Origin: Amphibalanus amphitrite
Taxonomy: Eukaryota; Arthropoda; Thecostraca; Balanomorpha; Balanidae
Reading direction: 5' to 3'
Assembly: GCF_019059575.1 (NCBI RefSeq)
Contig: NW_024881573.1
Coordinates: forward strand, 124,001-188,000
DNA length: 64,000 nt
Numbering within the stretch: position 1 is the first letter of the stretch; each line of letters begins with the position of its first letter. Below, in pieces: positions 1-11,600 of this stretch. A program made the translations under genes and the position numbers. A model generated the notes under the pieces. It did no database searches, was not told the origin of the DNA, and saw only the letters and a program-made list of their open reading frames with translations.

Positions 1-193
1 TTTACTCGAATATGACCTCAGTTTGACCTCAATAACTCCTGACCTGAGGTGACCTGTGACTTGAAATTTTGTGTGAATGTGTCAAATTGATGCCCGGTAA
101 GGTACCCAAAATTTGGCGCGCACGCCGTTTTCTCGCTATTTAAGAAAAACCACAGGGGGGGGCAATATGCCCCCCCATCAGGGCGCGGGTTAA
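1..193. mobile_element. Right end of a TTAA-flanked repeat, cut by the window edge
   Basis: The first 60 bases hold several TGACCT hexamers. At 155-176 a G run, a short loop and a C run form a hairpin, followed by the terminal motif CAGGGCGCGGGTTAA. The same ending closes complete copies at 21728-23834 and 30134-32431. No coding capacity is seen. The superfamily is uncertain: piggyBac and Kolobok both use TTAA targets. Confidence 0.75.
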
Positions 194-196
194 GTC

Positions 197-810
<614 letters not shown>

Positions 811-926
811 CGAGGCAGTTCACTTGGTCGGGGGCCAGCTGAAAGCCCTTTCTGCAGGAGCACTGCACGTCAGTGCCAGTGTCGGAAGCGGAACAGAGCT
901 GAGCGCACGGGTTGCTGTCCCGGCAC
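811..926 (-). CDS. Fibulin-like gene, EGF-like domain exon
   Basis: Minus-strand exon of 116 bp that encodes one complete EGF-like domain with six cysteines (order C-R-D-S-N-P-C-A-Q-L-C, later C-S-C, closing N-C-L). This resembles the first EGF-like module after the anaphylatoxin repeats of fibulin-1, which also begins C-R and has P-C-x-Q-x-C. Borders are canonical: acceptor CCCGTAG at the 5' side (927-933) and donor GTGAGTG after 811. The exon takes one base to complete an AGG codon started by the exon at 19825-19975 and leaves one base for the next exon, beyond the left edge. Fibulins are secreted, calcium-binding matrix glycoproteins that join basement membranes and elastic fibres. Family assignment rests on domain order and cysteine spacing; fibulin-1 versus fibulin-2 type is not settled. 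Confidence 0.85.
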
Positions 927-1004
927 CTACGGGCCGAGGGGGCACATATTCAAATCATTGCCGACGCTTCATCGATCCGCTTCTTGCTGGGGGGGGGGGG
1001 GGGC

Positions 1005-1230
1005 TTAAAGGCCGTTGTACACGGGCAACTGCCGCCGGCAACTCTCAGCAATCGGTTGCTCGGCGACTCTGGGCAACCGATCGCCCAGCAACCGGTGGCA
1101 GCATGCGAGCAACTCCTAGCAACACCGATGAATTTGCTTTCACATTGCTGACGTCACAATTACGTCACGCCGAGGAACTGGGCGACTCTCGACAACCGGC
1201 ATTCCAGAACCCACCGGCAACCGGACGCAG
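1005..1230. repeat. Copy of a MITE-like family ending GGCCGTTGTACACGGGCAAC
   Basis: After TTAA at 1005 comes GGCCGTTGTACACGGGCAAC, then repeated words GGCAACT, CAGCAATCGGTTGCTCGGCGAC and CAGCAACC. The same terminal block appears in inverted orientation at about 18545-18627. A 3-bp TAA next to the end would suit PIF/Harbinger, but the second end of this copy is not clear. A G run at 989-1003 lies just outside. Confidence 0.5.
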
Positions 1231-1280
1231 ATGTGTTTTGAGGTTTGTGGCGTTGGATATTAAAGTTTTCTACATATTAT

Positions 1281-2497
1281 GGGTGATCATTTGGGAATGA
1301 GATAAAGTAAGTGGCACGTGCAGATGTGTATTCAATAGCACACCAGACAAAAGACACGCCATTAGACTCGTCATCGTGGGACATTTTGTACTGCACACTA
1401 TTATACACCTGCAAGCCACTGTTCATCTACAGCAGGTGCTCAAAGTGGCCACCCCCTTCTGAGCGGCACAGCTCAGCCCGACGGCGTGTGTGACGCGCCA
1501 TCTTTCGCAGCTGCTCTTCGTCCATGTTGCGGGCGAAGTCTTCAACCAGTTCCTTTAGCTGTTCCAGCGTTTGGGGCTCGCTGCGCACGATCTGAGCCGT
1601 CACCAATGACCAGAAACAAAAGTCCAGACAAGACAGGTCGGGACTGTACGGCGGCCATCGGTGTTCACTGTTCCGGGAGATGACGCGGATGGCCAGGATG
1701 GACTCCTGTGAATTCTGGCTAACCCATGATGAGGAGTGGTTTGAGCGTGTACTCTGGAGTGACGAAAAGTGGTTTGTTCTGCATCCGTCTCCAAACATGA
1801 AGAACACCGTGTGCTGGTCGCCAGAGAATCCGAACAAGCTCGTGCCATGCAAGAAGGCCCAGGGGCAGAAGGTGATGGCGTGGGTGGGCGTGGTGGATGG
1901 GAAGTGCCTGCCAGTTCACTGGTTCACTGGCTCCGTCAACAGCGACGCCTACCTGGAGATGCTGCAGACGGTGGTGTGGCCTGCGGTGAGGGCTCGGGCG
2001 ACGCGCCACCAGTACTGGTTCTAGCAGGACGGCGCGCCGCCGCACGTCACTGCTCTCGTGATGGACTTCCTCCACTCGAAGTTCGGCGGCCGCGTCATCT
2101 CCCGGAACAGTGAACACCGATGGCCGCCGTACAGTCCCGACCTGTCTTGTCTGGACTTTTGTTTCTGGTCATTGGTGACGGCTCAGATCGTGCGCAGCGA
2201 GCCCCAAACGCTGGAACAGCTGAAGGAACTGGTTGAGGACTTCGCCCGCAACATGGACGAAGAGCAGCTGCGAAAGATGGCGCGTCACACACGCCGTCGG
2301 GCTGAGCTGTGCCGCTCAGAAGGGGGTGGCCACTTTGAGCACCTGCTGTAGATGAACAGTGGCTTGCAGGTGTATAATAGTGTGCAGTACAAAATGTCCC
2401 ACGATGACGAGTCTAATGACGTGTCTTTTGTCTGGTGTGCTATTGAATACACATCTGCACGTGCCACTTACTTTATCTCATTCCCAAATGATCACCC
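1281..2497. mobile_element. Fold-back Tc1/mariner element with 408-bp inverted arms
   Basis: The arms 1281-1688 and 2090-2497 are near-identical inverted repeats, with only a few mismatches, separated by a 401-bp unique spacer. The outer tips read GGGTGATCATTTGGGAATGA and its complement. The right arm holds the 3' end of a transposase gene; the left arm is the same 3' end inverted, so the original 5' half of the element is missing. A clean TA target duplication was not found. An assembly artefact at an inverted repeat is the main alternative. Confidence 0.8.
1686..2351 (+). pseudogene. Mariner-type DDE transposase, C-terminal two-thirds, broken
   Basis: One frame encodes the catalytic part of an IS630/Tc1/mariner transposase, the enzyme that cuts and joins transposon ends. 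Visible motifs are W-S-D-E-K-W-F (first Asp), Q-D-G-A-P-P-H (second Asp) and S-P-D-L-S-C-L-D-F (third Asp). I count 41 residues between the second and third Asp, which fits a DD41D type. An in-frame TAG at 2022-2024, just before the second Asp motif, interrupts the frame. The N-terminal DNA-binding domain is absent because the 5' half of the element was replaced by an inverted copy of the 3' end. The product cannot be functional as it stands. Confidence 0.85.
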
Positions 2498-2719
2498 GGT
2501 ATATGTATCGATATGGATTAATGATAGCTTGCCTGTGCCATCGTTCGCTAGTGATGCCACTATCTTTTTAATCCCAAAACGTGGTATTAAAAGTTAAAAC
2601 AAATATCAAAGGTTGGAGTAGCTCGTGTAGGGGAAGGTGGGGTAAGACGGACCAGCTAAGGTTTGAGGCCGCATATCTTGCTACACTGCTCTCGTAATTC
2701 ATATTATTTATAGTCTTCG

Positions 2720-2909
2720 TGTAACGTTTCTTCTGTATTTTCACTTTCACACAATACTATGTACACACACATCGGCAGCCCCGCGTCCCCGTCCTCTCGG
2801 CTCGCGGCCCGCCAGCCGACTGCCTGCCGCGCCGGCCGCGCCGGCGCGCGCCAACTTCCGGGCCGTGCCGCTAGGTGGCAGCAGCTGCCGGCCGCTACAA
2901 ACCTCTACA
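2720..2909 (-). repeat. Gypsy 3' LTR
   Basis: 190-bp copy beginning TGTAGAGG and ending AACGTTACA on the minus strand, matching 14237-14429. The polypurine tract is at 2910-2922. Confidence 0.93.
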
Positions 2910-2957
2910 CCCTTCCCCCCTTGAGGGTATGTGATCCCGACTCTGGTTGTTGTTTAC

Positions 2958-3905
2958 TTAACCCTCGCCCATGTAGGGGGGGGGTTGGTGCAACCCCCCC
3001 CCCTGAGGTTTTTCGGAAATAGTGCAAAAACGGCGGCGCGCAGCGCCGCCAAATTTTGGGTACCTTATGGGGCAAGCCTTGCGCATCTTTTGATAAAAAA
3101 AATTTGACCGGGTCATGTCAGGTCACGGAGTTATGACGTCACAAAGGGAACAGCCTCCGGCCGGATTTTCACAAACTGAGTGCCAACGCCCGAGGTTTCC
3201 TGCCGGTGGTACGGACATCGGTTGATGGATCGTGATGAAACTTCCCATGCATGTTGGGGCAAGTATTGGCTATCATATGATATAAGAAACTTGACCGGGT
3301 CAGGTCAGGTCGCGGAGCTATGACGTCACAAGAGGAACAGCGTCCGGTACTATTTTTGAAAAGCGCCCGAACCACTATTTTGCTAATTCTTGTCACCTCA
3401 ATGGGAATATGCAGCAATATTAGCTTCTATAGGGAGCAAATGGACATCCCAAATCCAAAAATACAATCAGATTTCAAAAATTTAAATTTTGATTTTTCGA
3501 ATTTCTGCCGCCGACTGTGACCTTGCCGACCTCGGGCGCTCCCAACGCGCCATTTTTAGAGCTAGGGAAACGAAATACATACCAAACGATAGAGAATTGA
3601 TCAAGGAACACGATAGTGAAGGTTTCAAGTCGATATCTCCCACCGTTTTGCCGCAATCGCCGCGGAAAATTTGAAAAAGTCTATTTTTCCGAAAATTTGA
3701 CCTTTGACCGGTCAAAAGTAGGTCAAATGTTGACCTAGGACCAAAAAATATACCACCAATCGCGAGATCTCGGCGAGAGCAATCCGTTGGTCTTTTCCGC
3801 TAAGCTCTACGACGCTCCGTTTTCAAACGCCAAGGGGGGGGGTCGCACCAACCCCCCCCCTGCATGGGCGAAGGTGGCAGATCGCCGTTTACGGGCGAGG
3901 GTTAA
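2958..3905. mobile_element. TTAA-flanked repeat with CCCTCGCCC ends
   Basis: TTAA at 2958-2961 and 3902-3905 flank inverted ends CCCTCGCCC...GGGCGAGGG. Each end also carries a hairpin made of a G run, a loop of the TTGGTGCAAC type and a C run. The interior is non-coding, with AGGTCA/TGACCT hexamers. It sits 15 bp upstream of the LINE start codon, apparently inserted in the LINE leader. Confidence 0.85.
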
Positions 3906-3920
3906 ATCAAACGTGTCACC

Positions 3921-6746
3921 ATGTTACGAGTCAGCTCTTATAACTGCAAATCTTCTAAACGTAATGCAGTTGGAATCAAGAAGTTGTGTGATATCTCGGA
4001 TGTTGTATTCCTGCAGGAACACTGGTTATTTCCTCAAGAACTTACCCTTTTGAATAATGTTCACAATGATTTCATGACTTTTGCCACTTCATCCATTGAC
4101 CCGTGTGACCGTGTAATTCTGGGTAGGCCGTATGGAGGTGTTGCCGTCCTGTGGAGGAGTAAGCTTGCTCCGCGGGTAAGACCTATCTCCTTTGATGACG
4201 ACAGAATTATTGGATTAGAATGTAATTTAGGTGGCCACAAACTGCTTCTTGTTGGGGTTTATCTCCCGTATGACTCGAGACAAAACTTTGATCAATACGT
4301 GTACTATCTAGCTAAGCTCAAAGGAATCATCGATGATTTTGACTCACCCAATGTCTGCATTGTAGGCGACTTTAATGCTGACATCATCAAGCAATCTGAC
4401 TTTGGAATTGAACTTGAATCATTCTGTCATGAGGCAGACTTACGCATTGCTGATGTGTTGTTATTGCCCCAGAGTTCAATCACTCATACTAATGATGGCA
4501 GTTGCACAGAATCTTGGATTGACCACATAGTCTGTACAAAGAGTCTTTACTCTCTCGTTCGTGCTGTTAGGGTTGATGTGTCGATTATGAGTTCTGACCA
4601 CTTCCCAGTGTGTTGTGATCTGGAAATCATGACCACCGATCCTATCCCGGATTCACACGAGGCTGCTGAATCTGATCCTAGGTGGGTAGTTGATTGGTCT
4701 TCTGTTGACGAACTTGGTCTGAACAACTTTGCTATGGCTGCGAGGGAGCAATTGTCTAATATTGACGTACCGTTTGAGGCTATATTCTGTGCTGCCACTG
4801 ACTGTAGTGTAGCCCACAGAGAGGCTATCAATAGTTATTATGAAGCGATAATTGATGCTATTAAGAGTGCTACTCTTACTACTGTGACCAAACGAGCGCA
4901 TGGTAGCTGTAAGCGAACAATCCCAGGTTGGACCGAGTTTGTGGAGGAGAAACACACCTTGTTCGGTGATGTTTACTCCCTTTGGTCCCTGGTTGGAAAG
5001 CCCCGTCAGGGCTACATCTACAGCCAGTTGCGAATGGCTAGGTCACAATTCAAGTATGCGCTTCGTTTTTGTCTTAAGAATGAGAAAGAGCTGCGAGCAA
5101 AATCACTAGCTGATAAATTTGCTAAAAACCCGCGCGACTTAGCAACTTTTTGGAAAGAAGTTCGTAAGCTTAACGCTGATCCGCCACTGGCCCAGTCTAT
5201 TGGAAGCGTCAGTGGAGAGAAAAATATAGCGAACATGTGGAAGGATCACTTTGCTGATATTCTGAATAGTGTTGATGGCGATGACTGTAAAGAAGGTGTT
5301 CTGAATCAGCTTCGTAATGATGGTGAAGGTGCTGATATGTTCTCGGTTCCTAAGGTTTTAGAATCGATCCATGAGCTGTCGTCAGGTCGCTCTCCAGGTT
5401 GTGACAGTCTATCTGCTGAACATTTTAAGTTTGCGGGTGTTCCATGTGCTACGCATCTATCGTTATGTTTCTCGATGATGGTGAGACATGGCGTCTTGCC
5501 TCCTTCTTTGTCGAAGGTGATACTTCGCCCTATTGTGAAAGATCGGACAGGCAAATTGACTGATAAGGATAACTATAGGCCAATAGCTTTGGCCACGGTG
5601 AGCTCTAAAATACTGGAGCGGGTCATACTCACTCGATGTAAAGCAAGTCTTCTCACTAGCGATCATCAGTTTGGATTTAAGGAGGGCCACTCCACCGATA
5701 TGGCTGTGTATGCGTTAAAAGAAATTGTGGACCACTATTTGCGCAATAGGAGTGCAGTCTTTGTCTGTTTTCTGGACGCTAGAAAGGCGTTTGATCGCGT
5801 GAACCATTGGACTCTATTTGATAAGCTGTTGAGTAGGGGAATGGATAATAGCGTTGTAAGGCTCCTCGTTCGGTGGCGAGACTCACAGAGGTATCATGTG
5901 CTTTGGGGTAAAACCCTCTCTGAGGAGTTCTCTGTGACGAATGGCGTAAGGCAGGGCGGGATACTCTCTCCGTACCTGTTTAATGCTTATACCGACCAGC
6001 TGTCAGAAAAATTGGACTTGAGTGGTGTAGGATGTCATTATCTGGGGAGTATAAACCACCTATATTATGCGGATGACATGGTGCTCCTATCCCCTACGCC
6101 ACAGGGTCTGCAAAAAATGGTTGACATTTGTGCTGACTATGCAGGGAATCATGATATTGTGTTCAATACCAAGAAATCAGTGTGTATGTCGATTCTGCCT
6201 CCACTGTTTCGAAATATGATCCTGCCTGATATTGTGCTGTGTGGAAATGTTCTAGCTTATGTTGATCAGTACAAATATCTTGGCTTCCATATCACCAGCA
6301 GCCCCAAGAAAACTGATGATCTGGAAATCCAATATCAGTATCGTCTTCTTTGTTGTCGGGCAAACTCCCTGATCAGGAAATTTGCAATGTGCTCATATAA
6401 TGTGAAACGGTACTTATACTCTACGTATTGTTCTAATGTACATGGTGTGCATCTGTGGCATTCTTATCGCTCTTCTGTGTCAAGGAAATTTACTGTTTGT
6501 TTCAACAATGCAGCTAGAATGTTCTTTGGTTATCATCGTTTCTGTAGTGCGTCCGACATGTTTGTGAATGAAAGAATCGATAACTTTATGGCGATGTATC
6601 GAAAGGCCGTCTATGGATTCATGACTCGCCTGAGCCAGACGGACAACCGAATCGTATCCTCCCTATATGAAAGTGATCTGGCATGTTATTCATCGATTCG
6701 GAGAGCGTGGTGCTCTGCCCTGTACAGTGGTACAATTTTGATGTGA
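3921..6746 (+). CDS. LINE endonuclease-reverse transcriptase (941 aa)
   Basis: An intact frame encodes the enzyme that nicks target DNA and copies the LINE RNA onto it. Residues 1-230 are an apurinic/apyrimidinic-type endonuclease with S-Y-N-C near the start, F-L-Q-E-H-W-L, V-G-D-F-N-A-D, W-I-D-H-I-V and S-S-D-H-F-P-V. A linker of about 250 residues follows, then a reverse transcriptase with F-L-D-A-R-K-A-F-D, G-V-R-Q-G-G-I-L-S-P and the catalytic Y-A-D-D (about residue 715). The last 200 residues lack an evident RNase H or zinc knuckle. The layout resembles the CR1/L2/Daphne group, but the clade is not assigned. The frame has no stops over 2.8 kb, so the copy is recent. Confidence 0.93.
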   Translation: MLRVSSYNCKSSKRNAVGIKKLCDISDVVFLQEHWLFPQELTLLNNVHNDFMTFATSSIDPCDRVILGRPYGGVAVLWRSKLAPRVRPISFDDDRIIGLECNLGGHKLLLVGVYLPYDSRQNFDQYVYYLAKLKGIIDDFDSPNVCIVGDFNADIIKQSDFGIELESFCHEADLRIADVLLLPQSSITHTNDGSCTESWIDHIVCTKSLYSLVRAVRVDVSIMSSDHFPVCCDLEIMTTDPIPDSHEAAESDPRWVVDWSSVDELGLNNFAMAAREQLSNIDVPFEAIFCAATDCSVAHREAINSYYEAIIDAIKSATLTTVTKRAHGSCKRTIPGWTEFVEEKHTLFGDVYSLWSLVGKPRQGYIYSQLRMARSQFKYALRFCLKNEKELRAKSLADKFAKNPRDLATFWKEVRKLNADPPLAQSIGSVSGEKNIANMWKDHFADILNSVDGDDCKEGVLNQLRNDGEGADMFSVPKVLESIHELSSGRSPGCDSLSAEHFKFAGVPCATHLSLCFSMMVRHGVLPPSLSKVILRPIVKDRTGKLTDKDNYRPIALATVSSKILERVILTRCKASLLTSDHQFGFKEGHSTDMAVYALKEIVDHYLRNRSAVFVCFLDARKAFDRVNHWTLFDKLLSRGMDNSVVRLLVRWRDSQRYHVLWGKTLSEEFSVTNGVRQGGILSPYLFNAYTDQLSEKLDLSGVGCHYLGSINHLYYADDMVLLSPTPQGLQKMVDICADYAGNHDIVFNTKKSVCMSILPPLFRNMILPDIVLCGNVLAYVDQYKYLGFHITSSPKKTDDLEIQYQYRLLCCRANSLIRKFAMCSYNVKRYLYSTYCSNVHGVHLWHSYRSSVSRKFTVCFNNAARMFFGYHRFCSASDMFVNERIDNFMAMYRKAVYGFMTRLSQTDNRIVSSLYESDLACYSSIRRAWCSALYSGTILM

Positions 6747-6782
6747 TGTGACTGGTACTGGACCTCGAGTCTGTCAAATACA

Positions 6783-7542
<760 letters not shown>

Positions 7543-8556
7543 TCACTGCCGCGGGGCCATCCACGGCGGCAGCCGTGCGGCTATCTTCCGATATCCGGCC
7601 GCAGTCAGGTGGATGCCGTCGGACTGGAAGTAGTTCGCGGCCGCGGCCGCTGTCAGGAGGTACTCTGACTCTCTCCCGCGGCGACGACGCTCGGTCAGGC
7701 ATCGCCCAACACACGTCACCGACACGTTGCCGTTCAACTCCCGGGTCCAGCGTACCATTTTTCTCTCCAGGTCGAACGCAGCCGTGGTTTCCCACTTGGC
7801 CGCCCCGCACTCGGCAGTCAACCCATCCCGCGAGGGCCGCGGCGTCGGACCCACCAGAATGACGGGTGCAATGGTGGCCACTTCTGACACCTGGGCGGTC
7901 ACTGCCGACCACAGCTCCTGGCTCATTTCTCTGGGTGGTCCATTGCGGGGGTAAACATCGTTACCCCCGAGCCACAGTGCTATGGCTGCCGGGTACACTT
8001 CATTGGTATTAGCCCATGCACGAACCACGTCGATCAATGCCCCGCTGCTCAGGCATCCTGCCCAATGCTTGCCGATGTTAGCGGGCGGCACCCATACTGC
8101 CACTCGCCAGTTACGGGCATTGGTGGCAAATTCGGCATGCCGCACAATAGAATCGCCGATTATGAGACCGGAGGGCCGCCCCGTATCATCCAACGGTCTC
8201 ATTGGGTGTTCCAGCGGAGAGGGGATCGGCGACCCGCCATTCCCCCTCGGCGGACCATCGCGGGCCGCGGTCCCGTCGGCGACCTTCCGCCTTGGAGGGC
8301 TCTCCGACCCTTCCTGTTCCACCGGAGAGGGGATTGGCGACCCGCCATTCCCCCTCGGCGGACCATCGCGGACCGCGGTCCCGTCGGCAACCTTCCGCCT
8401 TGGAGAGCTCTCCGACCCTTCTATTGCCTTCCTCTTGTGCGGCGGCGACGCCGGAGCATCGCCCTGATCTCCTGGGGCCATGTTGAAGGAAAAAAGGATG
8501 GTCTCCCACTCGTCCTCCCCCAAGATCTGCTGCAGGATGTCGTCCCCCTCGGCCAT
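7543..8556 (-). CDS. SGNH/GDSL-type hydrolase encoded by the Gypsy element (337 aa)
   Basis: Third gene of the Gypsy element, starting 111 bp after pol ends, same strand. Residues 1-120 are charged, Pro/Gly-rich and contain two copies of a 36-residue unit. From about residue 125 the protein has the SGNH hydrolase blocks in order: block I G-L-I-I-G-D-S-I with the nucleophile Ser (about 132), block III W-L-G-G-N-D (about 197), and block V S-D-G-I-H-L-T with the Asp/His pair (about 313). The family removes acyl or acetyl groups from lipids, sugars or other esters. No signal peptide or membrane segment is obvious, so it is probably intracellular. Such esterase domains are known in ORF1 of CR1-type LINEs; a copy in the envelope position of a Gypsy element is unusual in my knowledge. 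The element's role for it is unknown. Confidence 0.85.
   Translation of the reverse strand: MAEGDDILQQILGEDEWETILFSFNMAPGDQGDAPASPPHKRKAIEGSESSPRRKVADGTAVRDGPPRGNGGSPIPSPVEQEGSESPPRRKVADGTAARDGPPRGNGGSPIPSPLEHPMRPLDDTGRPSGLIIGDSIVRHAEFATNARNWRVAVWVPPANIGKHWAGCLSSGALIDVVRAWANTNEVYPAAIALWLGGNDVYPRNGPPREMSQELWSAVTAQVSEVATIAPVILVGPTPRPSRDGLTAECGAAKWETTAAFDLERKMVRWTRELNGNVSVTCVGRCLTERRRRGRESEYLLTAAAAANYFQSDGIHLTAAGYRKIAARLPPWMAPRQ
8211..8426. repeat. Two tandem 108-bp repeats inside the SGNH hydrolase gene
   Basis: Unit boundaries are at 8211 and 8319. The two copies differ at only a few positions and keep the frame, giving two 36-residue blocks with R-R-K-V-A-D-G-T and N-G-G-S-P-I-P-S-P. Confidence 0.9.
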
Positions 8557-8667
8557 GGGATCAGGTTACGAGTACGGATGTTTCCCCCAGGTCTGAAATC
8601 AAACGACGCGTTATTGGCGAATATATACAAAATACACCGCGGACATTTAGGCGATACTGCACACCCC

Positions 8668-11600
8668 TTAGAAAGCGGAACCCGCCTGATATGGTACGAC
8701 CGGCCGCGACATACGGCCAGCCCGCGTGAAACGCGGAGTGGGTGGGCCGTAGATAGGAGGCTCGTCTGCTCTCCCCTCCCCCACTCCCCCAGGAGCTCCT
8801 GCCGCCGGAGGACGACACTGGAAGAGCAGCAGATGCTGAGGAATTCCACTCCGCTCGTCGTCCGCGAACCGACCTCCGCCCTGCTCATCTGCTGGTCGGG
8901 GCGTAGGGGCGGCCTGGCGGACTCTTGTCGCCTCTCTGTCTTGCCCGGTCCTCTCGCCGCCGGTCCGCTGCCGTTTCTCTTTAAACGGCTTCAGGTGGTT
9001 GTGGTGAAGCACCCGGGTCTTCCCATCGCTCCCCACAACCCTGTAGACCACCCCGCTGTTCCGCTCGTCGATGTGACCAACAACCGTCCACGGTCCCTTG
9101 TAAGGCAGGCCCAGCTTTGGCTTCCCGCCTGCTGAAGCTGTGAAGTCGCGCACCAGGACCTTGTCTCCCACCTGATAGGCATGTGCTCGCCCTTTCTGGT
9201 TGTACCTCTTGCAGGCTTCTTGTGACGCGCGTGCAGAGTTGCTCCGTACTCGCTCATACGCGGCGCGAATGACCCGCAGCCGATCTTCCAAGTAGCTCCA
9301 CACTGGCACCGCTTCAGGAGGTGGACCGTATGCTGCATCCAGGGGCATCCGGGGTTCAAACCCGTGCACTAGGAAGTACGGTGTGTAGCCCGTGGTGCTG
9401 TGCACCGAGGAGTTGTACGCCATCGCATACGCCTTTACTTCCTCGTCCCAGTGCAGCCCCTCTTTGTCGATGTACTTGCTGATCATATCCTTGAGTGTGC
9501 GGTTGAACCTCTCAACCATGCCGTCACTCTCGGGGTGGTACGGAGTAGTGCGTGTCTTTTTGATGCCCAGTCTCTCGCACATCGCTTGGAAAAGTCGGGA
9601 CTCGAATTGGCTGCCTTGGTCGGAGTGGAGCCTTTCCGGGACCCCGAAGTCGTGGACCCAGTCAAGGAGGCCCTCCAAGACGGTCTCTGTTTTCTGGTTG
9701 GCCATTGGGTAAATCCGAACGTACTTGGAAAAATAATCCATTATGACTAGGGCACACTTATTTCCTCTGAGTGACGTCGGCATCTCAGTGATATCCGCTG
9801 CAATTCTTTCGAATGGTTTGGAGGTCAACTCTGTCACCATCGGGGCCCGTTTGGCCGGGGCTGGCCGCTGCCTCCTCTGGCAGAGGGTACAGCCCTCACA
9901 GAACGCACGGATCTCTCCGTACATGCCGGGCCAGATAAACCGGCGTCTGACACGGAACGAGGTGCGTTGACGCCCCAAGTGCCCGCTCGTGACGTGGTCG
10001 TGTGCCATTGCCATGACATCATGCCGCAGCTTCTTTGGCACAGCCGCCCGAAACGTGTCCCCAGACGTGATTCCGACCACCCCATCGACGACCTTTACTT
10101 CGGCCCATCGGGAGTTGAGCACCTGCTTCCACTCTCCCATCTCGGCCGGCTTTGGTTGCTCGCCGCGACTCAACCAACCGCGTATCTTTTGCAGCACGCC
10201 GTCGTTTTCCTGTGCGCGACGAATGTCCTGTCCCGTGTCCATTCTGTCTCCGATGGGATCTGCTCCACCCTCGATCGTCTGCTCAACAGCATTGACCGCC
10301 CCTGTGCGTGACGCATCCCCGGTGCCACCGTCGGGACTGGGCGGCCCGCCCTCGACCCGACTGATGCCCGAGGAGCCGTCATCACGCGCGGTTCGCCGCA
10401 TGACTGCTGCAGATCCGTCATCTTGCCTGTCCTCGGCCGGGGTGAGAGCGGCTTTCGCGATCACCATGGTGATGGCCATAACGAGGGCACAGAGCCACGA
10501 CGCGACGGCCGTGTCAGCGGCTCGGGTGCTGTCCACGCCAGCATCTTCGCTTGAGATGAGGGCAGTTACCGCTGTTGCTGTGTCTGGAAGCGCCTCCTTG
10601 AGCCCCGTTGGGCGTCTCGACAGCGCGTCCGCATTCCCGTGGTCGACTCCCGGTTTCAGGGCCACTTCGAAGTCGAATGTGCTCAATTCCACTGCCCATC
10701 TCCCCCGTCTGCCGGTCCCGTCCCTTTCCACTGCGATGGACTGTGGGATGTTTGCGAGGGGTTTGTGGTCTGTCACGATTAGGAATTTAGCACCCACGGT
10801 GTACTGTCGGAATCTCCGAATCGCGTGCACTATGGCCCACAGCTCCTTATCATAGGTCGGCCATTTCATTTGGGACTTCGTCAGCGCCTTGCTGTCGTAC
10901 GCAACGACCCGTTCGGTCTCACCGACCCGCTCTGCCAGTACTGATCCCACAGAGCCATTGCAGGCATCGGTATACAGCACGAATGTCCCTTTGAACGACG
11001 GCAGCGACAGTACCGGAGGTGACGCCAGCACACTTTTGAGTTGGTTGAAGGCGTGAGTCATCTCGGCTGTCCAGTCCAATCGCCCCGGAGACAGTGCAGC
11101 GCTCCTCAGAGGCCGGCTGACCTCGGCGTAGTTTTCGATAAATTTTGCGTAATAACCGCACAAGCCGAGGAAACTTTTCATTTCATCATCGGTTACTGGG
11201 GCCGGCCATGTGAGCACTTTCTCGACGTTCCTTAGGTCGGGACGGATGCCCTCCTCCGACACCTGATGGCCGAGGAATGTCACCTCCTTCTTGGCTAGGT
11301 GACACTTGCTTGGCTTCAGCTTGAGGCCTGCACGCCGGATCCGCCCGAAGACCTCCTCCAGTGTATCCAGGTGTTCGCTCTCAGTTCTGTTGAATAGAAC
11401 GACATCATCCAGGTAAACTAGACACGTTTTCGTATCTAGCCCTGCCAGCATCAGCTCCATTAGGCGCTGAAACGTCGCACTGGCGTTTTTTAGGCCGAAC
11501 GGCATCACGCGGAACTGTTGCAGACCCCGTCCCGTCGTGAAGGCCGTCTTCTCTCTGTCTTCCGGGCTCATGCCAACCTGCCAATAACCAGCGGCCATAT

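Noticed and set aside
8065..9135. A 356-aa plus-strand frame opposite pol and the hydrolase gene
   Set aside because: GC-rich antisense shadow of well-supported minus-strand genes; no recognisable motifs.
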